Part shown: one piece after another, positions 21,923 to 33,614 of the stretch
Position numbering within the stretch: the first letter of the stretch is position 1
How the letters are laid out: each line of letters starts with the position of its first letter
Source: Ephydatia muelleri
Lineage: Eukaryota; Porifera; Demospongiae; Spongillida; Spongillidae
Assembly (NCBI GenBank): GCA_013339895.1
Contig: JABACO010000008.1
Location: forward strand, 3,489,490 to 3,553,489
DNA: 64,000 bases
Direction: 5' to 3'
Position numbers and translations under genes: made by a program
Notes under the pieces: generated by a model
What the model was told of the DNA's origin: nothing
The model's database searches: none
The model's input: only the letters and a program-made list of their open reading frames with translations

Positions 21923-22813
21923 ATGGCTACTCCATACCCATATGCGCAGGAATTTGCCAAAGCGAATGAAAAAATCGACGAAGCCGATAAAGAAATCCAA
22001 GAAACCAAACAAGAAATCCAAGAAACCTATCAAAAAATTTTCGAAACCCATCAAAAAATTTACGAAACCCGTCAAAAAATTTACGAAACCCGTCAACAAA
22101 TCCGAGAAACCAGTCAAAAAATCACAGCAATCATAAACAGCAGCGAGTACAAGGCCGTCGCATTGCACTTTGCGTGGAGAAAACCTATACCAGGCACCAG
22201 CGAGGAAGATAAGGCTCTGTGGTGTTACTTTCAATTGATGTTGGACCATCTAAATCAGGTAATACAAGGTCTAGAAAAGACAATAGAATGGCGAGACAAG
22301 CAAATAGAACGACTAGAGAAGCAAAATGCTGCAGCATTTAAGAAAACTGATTATACACGTAAGCATTACAAACATAAAGCAGCAGTCAAATTTGAACGAG
22401 AAATTCTCACTGCCGTTGCTCACTTTCTCCGCGAACGCTATACATTTCAGCAACTTGGCCAACAGGTAACATTTGGTGATGTAATGACTGCTGTGGGTTT
22501 CCATAACGAGTCTGATATTCGCAAGTACTTTGAATCTTCCAAAATTAAATCAACTGGAACAGAGACTGTGCCAATGCAGGAAGTCTTTACAGAGAATGAG
22601 TGGTGCACTCTTCTTCAGCTGAGCTTCCATGTCAATGAACAACTCCATGGTATAATGACTGTTGTGTTGGAGGGTGAGATTTTTAAATCATTTGCCAAAA
22701 CAGCCATGGAAGAGGTTTGTAAAATAATGGGTTTCGACAACGTGGACATCCAAGATGCTGATAGTGACAGTGCCTCAGACAAGGACTCACCAGAAAAGCA
22801 GGAGCACTGCTAG
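21923..22813 (+). CDS. Coiled-coil protein of the three-copy family (copy 2)
   Basis: This is an unspliced 296-codon ORF with the same start (MATPYPYAQEFAKANEKIDEA) as copies 1 and 3. It has more N-terminal heptads than copy 1 (successive KETKQEI, ETYQKIF, ETHQKIY, ETRQKIY, ETRQQIR, ETSQKIT), so the coiled coil is longer by repeat expansion. The shared core follows: HFAWRKP, GTSEEDKAL, AVAHFLRERY, TFGDVMTAVGF, VFTENEWCTLLQL, QLHGIM. The tail is acidic with SDSASDKDSPEKQE. No signal peptide, membrane span or known domain is visible. The leader up to about 500 bp upstream is conserved with copy 3 and includes CACGTGACGTATTATTT, a candidate promoter. Function is unknown. Confidence 0.65.
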   Translation: MATPYPYAQEFAKANEKIDEADKEIQETKQEIQETYQKIFETHQKIYETRQKIYETRQQIRETSQKITAIINSSEYKAVALHFAWRKPIPGTSEEDKALWCYFQLMLDHLNQVIQGLEKTIEWRDKQIERLEKQNAAAFKKTDYTRKHYKHKAAVKFEREILTAVAHFLRERYTFQQLGQQVTFGDVMTAVGFHNESDIRKYFESSKIKSTGTETVPMQEVFTENEWCTLLQLSFHVNEQLHGIMTVVLEGEIFKSFAKTAMEEVCKIMGFDNVDIQDADSDSASDKDSPEKQEHC

Positions 22814-22914
22814 TAGATTACATGTTACAGTTTTAGGACTCAGAACCATACTTATGCTGGAATATGTGTTCATTTGTTTACAGATCACTGGATGCCATAC
22901 GAATGCTGCACTGC

Positions 22915-23050
22915 ATTGTTAGGACCTCTGAAAGTATATGCTTTAAAGGAATGCTTTAAAGGAATGGTTGTACATATGGATATGATCACGTAATCACGGG
23001 GTGGGGGTGGACAGGTCATTGTTGTGTGCATTGGTGTGTGTATGTGTATG
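22915..23050. repeat. LTR-like direct repeat, left copy
   Basis: The sequence begins TGTTAGGACCTCTGAAAGTATATG, and a closely similar copy begins at about 24,366. The pair flanks the integrase debris, and TG is the usual LTR start. This block is absent from the same place in copies 1 and 3, so it is specific to copy 2. Confidence 0.5.
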
Positions 23051-23059
23051 TGTGTGTGT

Positions 23060-23086
<27 letters not shown>
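23034..23086. repeat. (TG)n microsatellite
   Basis: A TG run with a few interruptions, at the position corresponding to the CA/TG runs of copies 1 and 3. Confidence 0.9.
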
Positions 23087-23091
<5 letters not shown>

Positions 23092-23099
23092 CACGGGTG

Positions 23100-23680
23100 A
23101 GGTTGAAGTGCTTGATGTATTTGTTTGCGTCCCAACCCGAGGAGAGCCAGAGAGAGATGCTGTGTATTGGCCTGGAATGGTGGAGGATATCAAGCAGAGT
23201 ATAGTTAATTGTACAGTCTGTGAAATTGATTCACCTGCTCAATCCAACGAATCGCAGTTGACCTGTAGTATTTCAAGGGAGAAAGTGGACATGGATCTCT
23301 TTAGTTGGAAAGAGAAGGAATACCTAAACAGCAGATTGCAAGGCACCTGGTTCCAGTTAAAGTACACTCCGATGGGTTTCCCCTTGGAATGAGTTCCAGG
23401 AGTTTGCCTAGACGTGATATTTGAACACACCATGTCATCGCCGTACCTCAGACAATCATATGGGAAGGTTACTAGTGCAGTTAGGATAGCCACAAGATAG
23501 TTGAAAAGGAATGCAGACCCTTACATGGCATTTTTGGAATAGCAGAACAACCAAACTGTTGGCATGGGACCACCTGAAGATCCAATGGAGCGATTGTGGC
23601 AAGTGAGTGTATGCTACAGCCAAGAACAAAGTGACAGGGCAGCACAAGGGAAGGAGAAAGTTAATTGGCTCCATTACAGT
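23100..23680 (+). pseudogene. Gypsy-type integrase remnant (copy 2)
   Basis: The frame shows the zinc-binding end (VYWPGMVEDIKQSIVNCTVCE) and the start of the catalytic core (MDLFSWKEKEYL). An internal deletion removes most of the core. Then come fragments of its end in several frames: HTMSSPYLRQSYGK (normally h.tSSPy.PQsNGk), RNADPYMAFLE and MGPPEDPMERLW. Stops at three or more places break the frame. The order and spacing identify a Ty3/Gypsy polyprotein tail. No reverse transcriptase, protease or gag is in the window. Confidence 0.75.
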
Positions 23681-23837
23681 TGGGTGAGCCAGTGTTAGTC
23701 CAGAATAGGCAAGCAAAGAAGAAACAAGGGTCCTGCGGGAGGTGCCTGGATCGTCTCTCATCACAATGGGTGTTAATGGTGAGATTGTGCAGACTTTCCT
23801 GAATCACCTGCAGAAGGACAATGGAGGAATATAGTAG

Positions 23838-24152
23838 AGAGAGAGAGAGAGAGAGAGAGGAAGGGAGGAAAGATCGAGAGAGAGAGAGAGAGAGAGAGGA
23901 AGGGAAGAAAGATCGAGGGGGGAGGGAGGGGAGAGAGAGAGAGAGAGAGAGGAAGGGAGGAAAGATCGAGGGGGGAGGGAGGGGAGAGAGAGAGAGAGAG
24001 AGAGAGAGGAAGGGAGGAAAGATCGAGGGGGGAGGGTGGGGAGAGAGAGAGAGAGGAAGGGAGGAAAGATCGAGGGGGGAGGGAGAGAAGAGAGAGAGAG
24101 GAGAGGAAGGGAGGAAAGATCGAGGGGGGAGGGAGGGGAGAGAGAGAGAGAC
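23838..24152. repeat. Purine-rich minisatellite
   Basis: About 315 bp consist of GA runs and repeated units of about 50-60 bp. Each unit contains GGAAGGGAGGAAAGATCGAG followed by a G-rich run. Long Arg/Glu or Ser/Leu ORFs on both strands are artefacts of it. Confidence 0.9.
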
Positions 24153-24365
24153 ATTCCAGCGAAAGCACAGTGAATGTGGGGAAGGTGCCACAACTGATTG
24201 ATGGGTACACAGATGGCACCATCCAAAGAACTTCCAGTGTTTACTGAAGCAGCATTTACCAGCAACATAGGAATTTAAAGCAACTCAAGATCACTCTAGA
24301 CCTCAGATACCGTGACGGAGTGACTAGACATGGTAGAGTGATCCTTGAGCCTTCAAGATAGAGAC

Positions 24366-24479
24366 ATTGTTAGGACCTCTGAAAGTATATGCTTAAAAGG
24401 AATGTTGTACATAAGGATATGATCATGTAATCAAGGGGTAGGTGTACAGGTCATTGTTGTGTGCATTTTTGTGTGCATT

Positions 24480-24490
<11 letters not shown>
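24366..24490. repeat. LTR-like direct repeat, right copy
   Basis: Matches 22,915-23,050 from ATTGTTAGGACCTCTGAAAG through GTCATTGTTGTGTGCATT with a few indels. The integrase debris ends shortly before it, as expected for a 3' LTR. Confidence 0.5.

Positions 24491-24552
<62 letters not shown>
24480..24552. repeat. (TG)n microsatellite
   Basis: An almost pure TG dinucleotide run of about 72 bp inside the right LTR-like repeat. Confidence 0.95.
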
Positions 24553-24554
<2 letters not shown>

Positions 24555-24634
24555 ATTGCAAGGTGATGTAGTGCAGAGGCCAATACAAACTTCGTGCAGC
24601 ACTGGGATCAGGGGGTTTTTTTTTGGAAGAGAGG

Positions 24635-24841
24635 AGAAGGATACAGAGTTGGGCAGCGTTAGAGCTAACCACTCTCTGTTTCACTGAGTAAAATCCGCAG
24701 TCATCTTTGTTTGTACCCTAGGTGTGGTTTTCGTCGGGGTTGAATATCAGTGGTGGTGGTACAAACAAAGATGACTGCGGATTTTACTCAGTGAAACAGA
24801 GAGTGGTTAGCTCTAACGCTGCCCAACTCTGTATCCTTCTT
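24635..24841. repeat. Inverted repeat with 82-bp arms
   Basis: The arms at 24,635-24,716 and 24,759-24,841 are nearly exact complements (GAAGGATACAGAGTTGGGCA outermost, CAAAGATGACTGCGG innermost). A 42-bp spacer separates them. One arm plus part of the spacer also occurs at about 960-1050 in copy 1. Two LTR ends joined head-to-head would produce this. Confidence 0.8.
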
Positions 24842-24851
24842 CCCCCTACAC

Positions 24852-25324
24852 GTTTTCTAATAAACGGCTAAATGATTTGTATATAACTATTCCGTTGATG
24901 ATTATACACGTATCCTTGTGTAAACTTGTGGTCAGCTGTTCAACCCAAATGATATGGTACAAATGCATTCTGTGATGAAAAACCTTTGAAGTCCTACATA
25001 AAATTGCACAATCATCCAGGAACCCAATCGTCAAAATTTAGTTTAATTAATGCAATATACTTTTTGGCAATTAAAACTTGAACATGTTACCCTTCTTTTT
25101 GCAATAATCCCACAATTAATGACTAACTGTCCAATGATGATGTGAAGTTGGGTACTAGGTGAGTTACCATATCCTTCAGTGCATCTTTTGTTTCTTACTG
25201 TAAGGTTATAGAGAGAAACGCCCCCAACGCTGTGATTTGTTTATACAAAGTCAAAGGGCCGAAACTTTGAACCCACACAGTTCAAAAGTGGTTTGATCTC
25301 TGGATGAAGTATCAAAGTCAATAT
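24852..25324. other. No recognisable gene
   Basis: AT-rich spacer. No ORF, splice pattern or motif supports a gene. Confidence 0.5.
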
Positions 25325-25499
25325 ATAGAGAGGTTGCAGTGTCATCCCGGGAAGAGTGACGGCCATGTTTTTTGGTGTCCCGAGTTCTGTTACAGGTAGT
25401 AAATAATCTGTTACAGATTGGAAACATTCTGTAACAGACCTGGAGACACCAAAAACATGGCCACCGCTCTTCCCGGGATGACACTGCAACCTCTCTATA
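25325..25499. repeat. Foldback MITE with CTCTCTATA ends
   Basis: The arms (TAGAGAGGTTGCAGTGTCAT and its complement, about 72 bp each) surround a short centre holding three CTGTTACAG-like motifs. The sequence beyond each end fits a TA target duplication, as in Tc1/mariner-type MITEs. 175 bp, non-coding. Confidence 0.75.
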
Positions 25500-25694
25500 C
25501 TGGACAATGACCTCATCCAGTGGAGAGGATTAAGATTTTTTATTTATTGACCTGACATGATTTTACCCAGGAAGAGAAGGAAGGGATAAAGGTAAACATC
25601 GATACTGTCTTCTTGAAGGTCACGGGCCTGGGCACTCGGTGAGGTAAATGCGGGTGACTATGTAAGCAGGTGATGCATTTGTGCCTTTCTGCAG

Positions 25695-26159
25695 AGCGTG
25701 TGATCCTAGATGGGCTGTACTATGAGATGACCCAGTTCTCTCCAAGTGCAACTGTAAAGTTGTACGGGGAAGGTGAAATGCTGTTGTCAAATTCAAGAAG
25801 TAGGTTTCATTGATGCTTTGAATATGCTATACATAACAGGGTTCAGGAATGTAGAGATGCATACAGCAAACTAAATGGCATGATGCAGTTAGGAAGCAAG
25901 TTGAAGTTAAGCCCGTTGGATATTGAAGGTGAGCTGTAACTAGAGCTTGAGTGTCAAGTTGAGGATGTCTGCATTATTATCATATAAGCCATTCATTTCA
26001 AACTTGGCCTCAGAATTTTCACCGAAAGGACGCGATGCAGTTGACGGTCCAGGCTCATTTTTCCCTGAAGAGATGGACCCACAAGCGACAAGGTCTCTCT
26101 TTGTGGGGAAAATACCCAAGAACTTTAGTATCTATGAATTGAGGGAGATATGGAAATAA
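25695..26159 (+). pseudogene. SPEN/RBM15-like RRM gene fragment
   Basis: Three coding pieces. 25,695-25,799 contains ILDGLYYEMTQFSPSATVKLY. 25,840-25,928 joins the first in phase and contains ECRDAYSKLNGMMQLGSKLKL, like the end of an RRM. About 25,990-26,159 contains FFPEEMDPQATRSLFVGKIP and ELREIW, then a stop. ATR(S/T)LFVGNxP...ELR is the start of the RRM shared by SPEN (Split ends) and RBM15 RNA-binding proteins. The third piece is not in phase with the second, and the RRM stops after its first helix. It therefore looks like a truncated duplicate. The family match is from motif memory only. Confidence 0.5.
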
Positions 26160-26525
26160 TTTCAATGAGTTCTTTAGAGCCGTGCTTGGCTGCGTGACGT
26201 AAAGCCGTATACTCCGCGTCGTTCTAAGAATTTACAGCTTCGGGGTCTTGGTCGCGAGCTGTTATAAAGGTACGTAACCTGTGATACTCAACCCAAACAT
26301 CGTATAGCACGTACCTACGATGGCACTAACAGCGTTAACATGGCCTCCTACAGCCGCTCTGTGTAAACATATCTCTCCCCTATTGTTTCTTACAGTTACC
26401 GAAGCACCGCCTGCTATCAACATCTCTGCGTTTCCCAGCTCTGCAGCCAGATGAAGCTCCGTATCACCCCATTCGTTCATCTCGTTTAGTTTCACTCGGC
26501 ATTGTTTAGCTTGCCTCTGAAAAAG
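26147..26525 (-). pseudogene. Ankyrin-repeat fragment
   Basis: On the minus strand, after a TTTTTCAG acceptor at about 26,525, the frame reads NEWGDTELHLAAELGNAEML, IAGGASVTVRNNRGEICLHRA and AVGGHVNAV. These are two ankyrin repeats (G.T.LH.AA..GN). A third diverged unit (YTALRHAAKHGSKELIEI) is at about 26,200-26,150 in a downstream piece after an in-frame stop or an unseen splice. No start or end of a full gene is present. It may be a pseudogene or exons of a minus-strand gene lost in TE sequence. Confidence 0.5.
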
Positions 26526-26663
26526 CAAATGAAAGGGTCCAGGAAAGATTTTCTGGCAGTCCAAAAATTCAGGTGCTAACTGTGGCTTATTCCAGAGATC
26601 TTATTTAATTACTTTAATAGAAACTGCTATGACGTCATTTGGTTGATACGTCCCGACGCTGAC

Positions 26664-29600
26664 ATGGAGGCATTTTCGACCAAGCCTCGATCTGTAGCAG
26701 CAGGCTTGCTTTGCTTCTACCTAGTGGTGTCAAAGGTGAGCCATAACACGGGGTTCAGGGTTGCGTACAGGAGATCCTTCACGCGTACGTACTGTACATA
26801 AGGGAATTGACGTCATTTACATCTCACGCATTACATTAGTGACATGCATGCTCACACGAATACCCCAGCCGGTTCCCAAATGCCTTATGTACAAAATCCT
26901 GCAGTAGAAATCGTTGATCGAGCTACTGCTACGTACGATGTTGTTGGCTAGGCGCCCGTTAATTGGTCCGGCGTTGTGATGTCGCACTTAGTAGGCTTCC
27001 TTCATACCTGCGGTTGTACACACAGCTGTCGTTGCCATTGTGATCTCACGATAACTGAAGTTGTAATACTGTTGTTGTCCCTCTAGGCACTTGTGTCGTG
27101 TACAGAAGGTACGTTTGTGAACGTTTCATTTGAAACTAGCGTAAATCCATTGCTGGATGGGTATGTGTATTGCAGACAACTGTCCTGGTGGCTTTTTCTG
27201 TGACGGGGAATGTCACCCTGACAACAAGATATGCGATGGAATCCAGGATTGCTTGGATGGCACTGATGAGCTCACGTGTGTCCTTAACTCATCGTTGCTG
27301 TGCGACTTGGATCAGTTTCTGTGTCCCAGCACGGCAGCAATGTGCACATCTCTCGCCAAAATGTGTGACGGTATTGATGACTGCCCTGATGGATTTGATG
27401 AAAGTACATGCAGTAAGTGGACTGTCAAAGCTATTGGCTAGTTGTTCACACTTATGATACATGCACATCACTGAGCCTCAGTTTTTTTTGGGACATTTTA
27501 GTTCCATTTCATGAGTCAGATTTATAGGAGGGAATTGCACACATGAGTGCTAACTAAAATATCATCACACTTCAGTATCTGTTCTAATTTGCTGTGTTGT
27601 TTTAGCGACTGCTGTGGCAGGCCAGTCGTGCCTCCCTTCACAATTCCAGTGTGTCGGTGATGGCAGGTGTGTGCCTCTCGCGTACAGGTGTGATCGGATT
27701 GGACAGTGCAATGATGGAAGTGACGAGAAGAACTGCAGTAAGACCAAACTGTTCTCATACCATAGGCATTCCATATGATGCTCACTCTGGTCACCCACCT
27801 TAGTGAACCCCAGAGTTCTGGCTCCACCCCCTCCTAGCATCAATGCTTCTGCAGGAAGCTCCCTCACATTGTCTTGTTTGGCAGCTGGCACACCACCACC
27901 ATTTGTGACGTGGTTGAAAGACCTGCAGCCATTGGCTAGCTCCTCTCGCTTTACCATCCAATGGCGCCAGGGCAACGGCACACTCACTATTAACCCTTTG
28001 AGGCTTCAAGACTCTGGAGAGTATTCATGTTCAGTGTCATCATCGGCTACCTCATTTCTTGCTCAACCAAGCACCACACTTGTTGTCAACGATTGTAAGT
28101 TATTAATAATAAAGCAAACCTGTAGTGCAATAGTGTACAATACCTGGTAGAGGAAATGGGGGTTGATACTTGTGCCAGCACACCCACACACACCCACACA
28201 CACATGCACACACACACATGCATACACACACATGCACACACACATACACACACACATACACACACACACACACACACCAGTTAAATGCGCCACAAAAGTG
28301 GTACAAAATCAAATGACTTTATGATCCCTGTGTCCTGGTTTACTTACCTCCTTCCCAACAGCTAACCCCTTCACTTGCCAAGACGCAGCAAACAACACAT
28401 ACCTGGAGGGCTCCGTGTATTACGACAAACTGGTCTTAACCTCAGGGCAGGCAACTACTGCAGCCGCTGATGTCGTGTTTGTAGTTGATGAGTCTGGTTC
28501 AATGGCCGGGGAGCACAGCTGGATCGGAGCTGTGGTGCTACAGTTGCAGTCATCCCTGGAAGCACAGGGGGTGGGAGTCGGGGATAGGGCTAACCAGTAC
28601 GCCCTAGTGGGCTTTGCGGCTCCAGACATAGCCGAGATAGCCGGCCGTCTGCTGACAGACTTCACCTCTCCCGCTGGATTTGTGGCTGCCTTGTCCTCAC
28701 TCTCGTTAGATGGCAGTTACGAAGATGGTTATAGCGGGATGGCATATGCTTTAGACCATGTCTCTGTGAGGGTTAACACCTCCAGGATCATGATTCTGGT
28801 CACCGATGAAGACCGCAGTGTGCTGGACACTACGTTGACCAATGACATCATCGGAAAGAGGATGGTAGAGGCTGGCTTTGTGTTGAACGTGGTTGTCAAT
28901 CAAGGATTTCTCACTGGTTCGTCGTTTGCACTGGGTGTGGGTCAAAACAGTACTGCCTATCTTTATGACGACACTCGCACCAGCCTCTACTCCACTGTTA
29001 GTGGGGATATCCAGTATCCTCGTTACTATAGTTACGGAAATACATTTCATGACTACATTGAATTGGCTCTTGGACTGAATGGAGCGGCATGGGACGTCAA
29101 TCAGCTGCGATTAGGGGGAGTGTATTCCGAAGCTTTTACCAGCTCTTTTGTCAATGTCAAGGTTGCAGAGGTCATGTCTGTGTACCGCAGCTGCTTGGTG
29201 TGTTCCTGCCTCCCTCCCAACAAGATGTGCTCAGTCATTCATGCAAGTTTTGTTACCTGCACTGGTCCTGTGATGAAGCCAGGTGAGTTATGGGCATGGC
29301 TGCATTTGTCCCTTTTTGTACTGCACGATAGCAGTGTACATGCGTGCAGAGTACAGTAGCATATCAGTTGCCTCCAAAACTGACTGCAGTGGTGAGGTGA
29401 TCATTCTGTTAATTATTGGTTAATTGTTAGTTACTGGTCAAAATCTTGTTTCTAGTGACCCAGTCTTTCGTCCATTTACCTGCTGTATTCTTTTCTTGCA
29501 GCTGTAGTGTCTGTCAGTCCCTTATCAATTGCTGCTGTTGTCGGAAGTTCAGTGGTCTTTGAATGTAGTGTTGCTACCCAAAGGAGGGGATTAGGGGATT

Positions 29601-32600
29601 CCCAAGAGTACGCTTACTCCTGGACCTACCCAGACCAAACTCTAGCGACAGCTGCAGGTTCAAAGTTGACAGTCCGCAATGTGACCTTGGGGTCAGGGGG
29701 AGTGTACACCTGCACTGTTAATAACCAATCATCGTCAGGCATGCTGGATGTTTTAAGTAAGTGCTATGAATCTAAGATAATCTAAGATGTTTGGGTTTAT
29801 TTTAACTTTTTCGTTTTAACCCCTTACAGTTCCTCCATCTATTGTCGCCACTTCTGGCAATGTCATGCTTCAACTCAACATGCTGTCAATCGTGAATCTA
29901 AGCTGCAGTGTTAGTGGTGTGCCCCAGCCCTACGTGCATTTTGTGAGACAAGATGGACAGCCACTGTCTTCTACAGCAGTAGTGTCTGGTATCCAAGGCG
30001 GCAATACGACAGTCCTCACCATTCGCAATTTCCGTCTGTCCGATGTTGGCGTATATTTGTGCATTGCTAACAGTATTGCTGGAGAGGCCAGAGATTCTTT
30101 TAAGGTTTCCAGTGAGTTTCAATTTACCTAACTGGCATGCACTAGACAACTCAACATCCACAAAATCAAGACAGTAACAGATTATGCAACACGATGGTTA
30201 AGTAATCTATGGGTTAAATGGCTCCTGTGTAATCCACTTTTTTATAGGTGACCAATTATTATCCATAATAATAATTTGATTTAAATATCACTACATTTCG
30301 AATATATCTTTATACATGCATTCATCTTTAACCACTGTTTCTTGTGCTTCCACTTCTTGCAGTATCCCAGTGCATTCTAGATGGCAATGACACCATTCTG
30401 GTTGGGAAGAGCAGATTTATCCTGAAGACGCATCAGACAGCTGATGTCATTCTGCTTATCGACGAGTCAGGATCCATGTCTATGGAGCACAGCTGGATAC
30501 CAAACATGGTTGTAGAGCTTGATGGCAAGCTTCGAAAGCTGGGCATAGGTAACAGCACGAGGAATAGGTTTGGAGTCATCGGATTTGGAGGGAACTGCCG
30601 CAGCGAAGAGTCTCCCCGGGGAGTCATTTATTCCGTCAACAATAGCCAGCTCTTCTATTCCAGTGAGGATATCCGCTCTGTAGTAGAGTCACTGCAAGAT
30701 GGCGGCCAAGTAGAAGATGGCTACAGTGCCATGGAAATGGCTCTGAAAAGCTATGCCCTCGGAAATGCGTCGCGGCTGTTTATCCTTATCACAGACGAAG
30801 ACCGGTCCATCCTGAATGCTAACTTGACGCGACCCTACATCCAGGAAGCCCTACGCAATGGCAGCATTGTGCTGAATGCAGTAGTAGCCCAGCGTCTGTA
30901 CTCGAGAGAACTGAGAGCCATTGGTCTCGATGTCAATCAAACGGCCTACGTATTTGATCCGTCCTCGCCTACCCTGAACCGCATGTTTGAAGGCAGGAGT
31001 GTGTCTGTGCCCCTCGACGGAGGCTACGGACACACCAGAGAAGACTACTCCCAGCTGGCATGGGGGTCCGGGGGTGCGGTCTGGGACCTGGGGCTCCTTC
31101 GGTTGGGCGGGTCCATCACGGAGGCCTTCACAAGTGCATTTGTCGACGCCAACGTGAGGGAGATTGTGGCCCAAACCGAGACCTGCCTCAACTGCTCCTG
31201 CAACGTCCAGGGGCTTAGTTGTGCTGAGGTCTCCATATCGTTGTGTGTTCCCCCACCTGCAGGTCAGATTAGTTAGCATGTTCATCCTCACTACTCCCAC
31301 ATGCACTTCCCTGTTTTCCATTACTTCCACTCACCGTGCCTCCTCCCCCTCCCCAATTCTCAGTGCTCCCATCACTTCCTGAGTCGCCAGTCACTTTCAG
31401 CTTCTCTGATGCGTTACGTTACCGTAACGATCGCCCGGCCGTTGAGGCTCTTGATGCAGGGCAGACTGCAAGTCTTCTCTGTGAGGTCGGCCAACCTGCC
31501 ACCCTGGCGTGGACTTTTGAAGGTGGTCTGTTGCCTAGCAACACACTTGTGCAAGCTGTCTCTGCAAACAGCTCCCGGCTGACCATCATCAATGCTACGC
31601 TGGACAACGGAGGAACATATACATGCATCGGGCACCTCAACGACATGCCAGTGAATGTTGCAGGAGTGGTGAACCTGGAAGTGTATGGTGGGTGTTGTAA
31701 TTTGCTTAGCCAGCCGGTGTGACACCTGGTAGACATAATGTTCACCACGATGTTGGCTTTGCTTCAGGGCCACTGGAGTTGTCCCTGTCCCTTGTGCCCA
31801 GAGAGCTGGTCGTCAGTAGAGGCTGCAACGCCTCCATTCGGTGCCAGACTGTTGAGTGGGCAACTTTTGTTTGGTTGTTCAACTACGGCGCGCTGCCTGG
31901 CAATGTGCAGCACGAACTGGAGGAAGGTCCCTTGTCCTCCACACTGAGTGTCCTGGGGACCAGTGCTGGGAACCAGGGTCTGTACACGTGTGTTGCCAAC
32001 AGTGCAGTCAGGTCCATGTCAAGTAGCAGCACCTCCTTCGTGAACGTGATAGGTATGTTGCCAGCACCATCTCACCTCCTCTCAGTTGCATGGTAACCAT
32101 CTCCGTTGGCAACGCTAGATCCGCCATTGCTGTTGTCAGTCGAACCTACCTTTCTACACGTTTTGGTGGGGGGTGGGGTTGTGTTGAAGTGCACAGCACA
32201 GCAGCCCTGCCTGGGATCACAGCCAGCCTTCCAGTGGAGCAGGCAAGGCAGGAAGGCACTTAGCAGCCAGGCTAAGGTGGTCATGGGTGATGCTGTAGTT
32301 CCAACTATACACTGTGGTGCCTTTTATATAGATTGAAACGAAGGACGATGGGTCTGTTCTGAAGATTGATCATGTGACCAGGGATGATGATGGAGTGTAT
32401 TACTGTCACGCTGCACTGTACAGTAGTGTAGCTGAATCTGCCGTTGAACTCAGAGTTGATGGCAAGTTGCAACTTTATTTGTTTAGTGATATTTCTGTGC
32501 TCTAGTTGGAATGTTACAGCACTGAAATAACTTCTCCCTGTTTAGAGTTGCCTGTACCTGTCATTGTCAAGGTTACATCGCTCCAAAGCTTGCCTGTGCC

Positions 32601-33576
32601 AGCTGGGAGTCCTATGCGCTTCCTTTGTGAAGCTAGTACACACACTGCGAGCTTGCACTGGGTGTACAACGGTGAAATTGTATCTGCAGGTGGTGGCAAT
32701 GGCCATTTTGTGGTCAGAAATATCTCCAATGCTAGTTCACTGCTCGTCATTTATGAGACTGTCTTAAGTGACACAGGAGCATTAACATGTCTCTCTGATG
32801 TTGGTGTATCATCTAGCCCTGTTCACATCACCATTGGTACGTGCCTTTAACTTTGACAACGGTGAATTTCTATGTGTGTTCTTTTACCAGATGCAGAGTT
32901 GTAATGAACCCACCAAAAGCTAGCTAAAACAGCTAAACAAACCTTGCGCAGCTAGCTAAGCTAAAAATAATAACAAAAAAACTGTTAAAAACAGCTAAAA
33001 ACAGCTAAATTTTGGTTTTGTATTTTGCTATTATAATTATACTTTATTATTGATATTAACTATGTTAAACCATCATCATTATTTGTCCATGCAAGAGTTT
33101 CATACTTCCATGTTTATTTTGCACAGTACACAATGTGTCTAGTGTTGTTGAAATGATTATATATGCACCATCTTCGCTCTCTTGTGAAGAAGCCCAGAAT
33201 TGTACTTGGCTTTCACAAGACCACTCAACAATTCGTCTGCCATTCTGGTGCGCTTAGCAGTAACAATGAGCCCTGCGTGGGAAAATATTCTCTTCACGGG
33301 CCGTTGTGAAAAATTAAATTGCTTTTCTATTGTTAAGATATGTTATCCATTCAGATGATGAAGTAACGTACATACGTACGTACGTAGGCATAGCGATTTT
33401 TTAGCGATTTAGCGGCGCTACGTGATATTGGACATCTAATTTGCCTTTTTCTCTGTTACACACATCTTTTCCTTTATCCTCTGATTTATTCTTTTTGATG
33501 CTTCTACTGTTCTTCATATCTGTGTGATTGACCAGGCCCACAAGGTATGTTGTTGCAGATTCATAAATGCTTCATT

Positions 33577-33614
<38 letters not shown>

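Larger units (their letters stand above)
21408..24850 (+). mobile_element. Copy 2 of coiled-coil ORF / integrase-remnant repeat
   Basis: Similarity to copy 3 begins near TGCTGATGAGCGTTATTACTCG (21,408 and 41,473). It continues through about 500 bp of leader, the ORF, the TG run and the integrase debris. This is the longest copy. It also has a pair of direct repeats (22,915 and 24,366, TGTTAGGACCTCTGAAAG) around the integrase debris, and it ends in an inverted repeat. The upstream edge lies only 78 bp from the EnSpm end. Confidence 0.65.

Noticed and set aside
23661..24268. Ser/Pro/Leu-rich and Arg/Glu-rich ORFs
   Set aside because: Artefacts of the purine-rich minisatellite; no start context or conservation.
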